In this document: one piece after another, positions 60,317 through 64,000 of the stretch
Position numbering within the stretch: position 1 is the first letter of the stretch
Layout: each line of letters starts with the position of its first letter
Assembly: GCA_963682055.1 (NCBI GenBank)
Contig: OY821743.1
Coordinates: forward strand, 28,010,702-28,074,701
Length of the DNA stretch: 64,000 nucleotides
From: Primula veris
Lineage: Eukaryota; Streptophyta; Magnoliopsida; Ericales; Primulaceae
Direction of reading: 5' to 3'
The notes under the pieces: generated by a model
Told to the model about the DNA's origin: nothing
The model's database searches: none
The model's input: only the letters and a program-made list of their open reading frames with translations
Position numbers and translations under genes: made by a program

Positions 60317-60615
60317 CACACATCAAACATGCCTAACTCTCGTCGAATAAAACAAAATTGCACTTATTTATTTATGTTAATATATATATATTTATGTTAA
60401 TTGCACTTATTTATTTATGTTGTTCATTCTACTTTTTATGTTAATTGCACTTATTTATTTACTCTCATACTTAACAAACCAGTTTATCTTCTCAAAAAAC
60501 AGTACGAAAAAACACTGAGAATAAATATAGATATTTCATCTTACAAAAGACAATTACAAGCGGAAAATTAAAAATAGTACAAGATACATATTGTCTCGTT
60601 AAGCTACAACTAAAA
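60270..60615. other. MULE spacer with (AT)n and a short tandem phrase
   Basis: (AT)n extends to about 60314. Three copies of TTAATTGCACTTATTTATTT-like sequence occur at about 60358-60460. No gene is seen. Confidence 0.6.
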
Positions 60616-60699
60616 TCATAAGCGTCGACCACGTATTGGATACGGACACTTACGACAATCATGTCCTCGCCCTTGACAACTAGAACATCTCATAAGTGC

Positions 60700-63255
60700 T
60701 CATCTCTCCGACTGATCCATACCATTATGAATACGAGTAGATCTTGGACGACCCCTTTCTCTTAAAAGAGTAACATCCGGAAGAAATAATCTTTCACATG
60801 AATCCCAATAGTCTTGATGCCGAAGTGGAGAAAATTGCCCCGAGTACGTACCTTCGTATGATTCAAGAGTGTAATATTTTACTATGTAAGCTTCCCAATC
60901 TAGACGGTTTGCAGCGCATACGGAAAACACATGTGAACACGGGATTCCATCACTCTGCCACTTACCGCAATCGCATTGCCAAAGTGAAAAGTCAACAACT
61001 TGAGTATTGCCTCCCCTGGAATTTCTTGAACTTGTACACACGGAATAAATCCCTCTTTCATAATCGAAAGTAACATTGGTATGACCAATGTTCGACCTAC
61101 GTTTCTCTAAATTTTTGAGGATATTGGGACCATATCTTGTGCCGCTGTTTCTCATCCCCATTACTATCTTTTTCCGCTCGCAAAAATAGTGTACCAACTT
61201 ATAGAAAATAAGCTGCACAGCAGCAGTGATTCGTAAATTACGAGCAGCTTTTAAAACATTATTGAAAATTTCAGCCATGTTTGTGGTCATGTTACCATGT
61301 CGCCTCCCTTTATCATGAAAATATGACCATTTTTCCGCAGGCTCTTTTATCAACCATTGATATGCTTGAGGATTCATCACTTTTATTGCTTCCATGATTC
61401 TTTTCAATTTTCTTTCTTGTAATTCCCAAATGGCGTTCTCCACTAACTTGTGTAAGTCAGGATCTCCTTTGAAAGCTTTCTTAAAATTATCCAAAAAATG
61501 ATTTGAACAATATCGATGAACAAAACCTTGACCACGCCAAACTCCTCTCACTGCACTTAGAATACCAGCATGTCTATCCGAAATTAGACAAATATTCACG
61601 CGCTCTTTAATCACATGTCGCATAATGTTACAAAGAAAATAGCTCCACGAAATTGTACTCTCCTCAGCAACAAATGCACAACCAATGGAAAAAACATGAT
61701 TATCTGCATCCGATGTCATGGCCAACAAAATCTTACCTTTATACTTCCCATATAAGTGAGTAGCATCAATAGCGATAACTGGCCTACAATACTGAAATGC
61801 ATCAATAACGGCCTTAAATGTGAAGAAAAATCTGTTCAATACCTCACCCACTGGATTTCCTACCACATCGTAAACTGGCGTTGTCTCATAAGAAGCTACG
61901 GTACCGGGATTATACTTTTGAAGCGCTTTCATAAATTTAGGTAAAACCTTATACGAGTCTTCCCAATTACCAAATATCTCTGCGATTGCTTTTTGTTTAC
62001 CTAAATAAGCTTTTTTGTATGAAACTGACATTTCAAAGCGGGCATTCACAATCTCTTTAACTAATGAAATCTTCATCATAGGATTAGTTGTGATGGCATT
62101 TCGAATGGTTTGGGCAACAAGATTGGAATCTAACTGTGGATGATTAGTTGTAAGCTCGGCATGAATGGATGTATGAGGACCGTTGTACACCGACACTTCA
62201 AAAAATCCATGTTTTTTTCTTAGTGAAGCTCGTAGTTTCCATTTGCATTTTTGAGTTTCGGCCAGTTTACAACGAATTTCCCAAAATTTTGCCTTCGAAC
62301 TTTTAGTGCAAAAATGGATGTTACGTTTGATTGACCAAAGTTTTATTCCCTTTTTCAACATTTCTTTATCCCTAAATAAAAGACCAATAAAAGGATCATT
62401 AACTTGAGGATCCCAAAATCCAGGATACATCATATAATTTCGTCTCTGGTTACTATAATTTTCTTGAGTGTCGAACGGTTCATTAAACAAACTTGACATT
62501 GGTTGATGCATAGGAATTTCATCGGGAATAGTATTATTCGGCCATTGTGACCCACTTGATTGGTCGTTTTCATCCTCATCCATATACAAGCCCATTTCAG
62601 ATGATAATTCTTCGTAGTCAACTTCTTGTACATTTTCTTCGTCATCGTCAGACTCGTTTTCGCTAATATTGGCGTCCGGATCTTCATCATCTGGTTCATC
62701 CCCAAGTTCTATCTCATTTATATTGTTCGACCAACCAATATTATCTGACAATCGACACACTGCATCCAAATGTGTCAAATCTGGTTCGTTGTTCTTAGAA
62801 TATAACTCTGTCATTGGCTCTTGTCGAATGGGTGTTCTACTTGATGTACCGATTTCATTATTGGAAAGAATATTATAATACAACCCGTAATCTTGATCAG
62901 AAAAGTAAACTTGCTCAATTTCAACATATAACTCTATAAACGTTCTTCCATTTTCTTCTATTAACTCAAGCATGGTTTCCAACGAATCATTATCATCAAC
63001 AGCCAATCGCATATATTTAAACTCAGTAAGTGTAGTCAGATATGGATAACGACATGTTAAACTCAAACGATTTGAAGTCGATGATACATCAAGTTCCTTA
63101 AACAATTTTTCCAAAAATTTGTCGTATGTCGTGTTTCTAGATATCTTAAATTTTTTTTTATAAGAAATATCATAAGATAACCCCTCGCTAATAGTTTCCA
63201 TCATCGTACCTCCCCAATAACACATAATTGTAGGATTTTTCATTTCGATAAACAC
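60700..63255 (-). CDS. MURA transposase of Mutator-like element, 851 aa
   Basis: This single long ORF starts about 180 bp inside the right TIR. Residues about 20-115 form a beta-grasp-like N-terminal region common in MULE transposases, followed by an acidic stretch (about 185-232). A MuDR-type zinc-binding/DNA-binding region lies at about 290-370. The MULE DDE domain has Asp497 (VIAIDATHL), Asp560 (LISDRHAGI) and Glu662 (TTNMAEIFN), with a CSNH motif near 583-586. A SWIM zinc finger CDCGKWQSDGIPCSH lies at 761-775. It cuts and integrates the element at the TIRs. The ORF stops at a TGA. The same frame then continues for 27 codons and encodes a CCHC knuckle (CSSCQGRGHDCRKC) before the next TGA (60618-60616), so the tail appears to be lost by one nonsense change. 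The catalytic core looks intact. Confidence 0.93.
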   Translation of the reverse strand: MFIEMKNPTIMCYWGGTMMETISEGLSYDISYKKKFKISRNTTYDKFLEKLFKELDVSSTSNRLSLTCRYPYLTTLTEFKYMRLAVDDNDSLETMLELIEENGRTFIELYVEIEQVYFSDQDYGLYYNILSNNEIGTSSRTPIRQEPMTELYSKNNEPDLTHLDAVCRLSDNIGWSNNINEIELGDEPDDEDPDANISENESDDDEENVQEVDYEELSSEMGLYMDEDENDQSSGSQWPNNTIPDEIPMHQPMSSLFNEPFDTQENYSNQRRNYMMYPGFWDPQVNDPFIGLLFRDKEMLKKGIKLWSIKRNIHFCTKSSKAKFWEIRCKLAETQKCKWKLRASLRKKHGFFEVSVYNGPHTSIHAELTTNHPQLDSNLVAQTIRNAITTNPMMKISLVKEIVNARFEMSVSYKKAYLGKQKAIAEIFGNWEDSYKVLPKFMKALQKYNPGTVASYETTPVYDVVGNPVGEVLNRFFFTFKAVIDAFQYCRPVIAIDATHLYGKYKGKILLAMTSDADNHVFSIGCAFVAEESTISWSYFLCNIMRHVIKERVNICLISDRHAGILSAVRGVWRGQGFVHRYCSNHFLDNFKKAFKGDPDLHKLVENAIWELQERKLKRIMEAIKVMNPQAYQWLIKEPAEKWSYFHDKGRRHGNMTTNMAEIFNNVLKAARNLRITAAVQLIFYKLVHYFCERKKIVMGMRNSGTRYGPNILKNLEKRRSNIGHTNVTFDYERGIYSVCTSSRNSRGGNTQVVDFSLWQCDCGKWQSDGIPCSHVFSVCAANRLDWEAYIVKYYTLESYEGTYSGQFSPLRHQDYWDSCERLFLPDVTLLRERGRPRSTRIHNGMDQSER

Positions 63256-63433
63256 ACGGTAAAACTATCAATTTTACTCAAATAATACTCCAACAACACA
63301 AAATATTGAGCTTTTACCTGTTTCGGAAGAAATCTGAGATTTGCCCTAAAATGATCTAAGAGCTCTGTTTTTTTTATTCTTACAGTAGTCTGGGAAAAGA
63401 GATGAGTTTTTTTAAATAGGAAAGTATTTCTGA

Positions 63434-63681
63434 AAAACGACCGATCGAAATGGAAAAAACGACCGATCGTTTTTGTCTGAAAAACGACCGATCGAAATGG
63501 CCAAAACGACCGATCGTTTTTGGTCCAAATTGTTCCAGAGAGTTCACGATAAAAACGACCGGTCGTTTTGACCATTTCGATCGGTTGTTTTTCGGAAGTA
63601 GACCATTTTGGGAATATTACAGAAAAATAGCCCATTCTGGGATTTTGGGGCAGCCACTGTACCATTTCAGCAAAAAAACTC
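63434..63681 (-). repeat. MULE right terminal inverted repeat
   Basis: This is the inverse of 56899-57146 with four differences (one, then an adjacent pair, then one more). It probably also serves as the MURA promoter region. Confidence 0.93.
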
Positions 63682-63690
63682 AAGGGAGGG

Positions 63691-64000
63691 AGTTTCGAGG
63701 TAAAACACAATTTACAACTACTTACAAAGTAAATTTTACTGGTAAGTAAATAGAGTTGATTTTAAATTGTAAAAAAATGTAGGGAGGTAAAGAACAAACA
63801 AAATCTATACCATATGCTCATCATGTAAGCTAATAAGCATATGTGGAGAGGGGAAATAGCAAAAACCTCATTGAATTGAAAATGGTGCTCAACACAACAT
63901 GCATCCCTTATTATCCTCCTCCTCTTAACTTTATGAAAATAAACGTGTTACAATCCCCAAATTGCCATCCTCAAAAACACCACCACATTATAAGTATCCG
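63691..64000. other. Right flank; no supported gene
   Basis: It is AT-rich with a CT-rich stretch near 63910-63930. No feature is recognised. A phrase GTAAAACACAA occurs on both sides of the MULE (about 56868 and 63700). Confidence 0.5.

Larger units (their letters stand above)
56899..63681 (-). mobile_element. Mutator-like element (MULE) with MURA transposase
   Basis: The 248-bp terminal inverted repeats (56899-57146 and 63434-63681) begin GAGTTTTTTTGCTGAAATGG and differ at only four positions by my comparison. The flanking 9-mers AAGGAAGTG (56890-56898) and AAGGGAGGG (63682-63690) match at 7 of 9, consistent with a decayed 9-bp MULE duplication, although both flanks are purine-rich. Inside, on the minus strand, are the MURA gene, a Helitron-like insertion and a Copia-derived cassette. 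The TIRs are largely made of the CGATCGGTCG array. Confidence 0.88.

Noticed and set aside
56890..63690. Claiming a perfect MULE target-site duplication
   Set aside because: The flanking 9-mers match at only 7 of 9 and both are purine-rich, so the duplication is probable, not proven.

Overview
The window is nuclear DNA from a flowering plant, probably a eudicot. It is AT-rich and intron-rich, has long (AT)n microsatellites, and carries plant gene families (steroleosin, a plant CDK-like kinase, an isoprenylated HMA protein, an ATL-type RING-H2 pseudogene) among many plant transposons. I cannot name the species. No rRNA, tRNA, CRISPR array or bacterial operon structure is visible.

Layout. 1-2282 is the 3' end of a Ty1/Copia element: RNase H tail, purine tract and a 1459-bp LTR. 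It ends about 250 bp beyond the stop codon of a six-exon minus-strand steroleosin gene (2532-6991), whose promoter at 7072-7228 holds a TATA box, an ABRE/G-box and two RY seed elements. 7250-22000 is gene-poor and holds a CACTA-type MITE, Helitron-like elements, a degraded LTR, a 1.87-kb solo LTR with target-site duplication, and a hAT-type element that abuts the TATA region of a small two-exon secreted Cys-rich peptide gene (22073-22554).

22817-35445 is a nested retrotransposon complex whose layers can be resolved by target-site duplications: a decayed Ty3/Gypsy chromovirus (TSD AAAGA), two solo LTRs inside it (TSDs AAATA and AAAAT), and a young gag-only element with apparently identical LTRs (TSD GCAGT) inserted six bases into the Gypsy 3' LTR. 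Next come a RING-H2 pseudogene (36.6-37.45 kb), an empty-site paralogue of the 16.9-kb solo LTR locus (38.2-38.6 kb), an eight-exon myristoylation-motif CDK-like kinase gene (42244-48039) with upstream ORFs, and a four-exon HIPP metal-binding gene on the minus strand (50322-53115).

54454-55178 is a large foldback element. 56899-63681 is a Mutator-like element (MULE) with 248-bp terminal inverted repeats and a nearly complete MURA transposase. It has a Copia-derived cassette and a Helitron-like insertion inside it.

The most unusual signal is a repeated near-palindrome, AAAACGATCGGTCGTTTT, alternating with a CTCWCTGGAA motif. The same module occurs in the LTRs of the gag-only retrotransposon, in the MULE terminal inverted repeats and in the cassette inside the MULE. 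Three other LTRs here (824-2282, 23379-24663, 28634-29905) and one probable LTR remnant (about 11.1-12.1 kb) carry different repeat or palindrome clusters. This suggests a recurrently replaced regulatory cassette shared across element classes.
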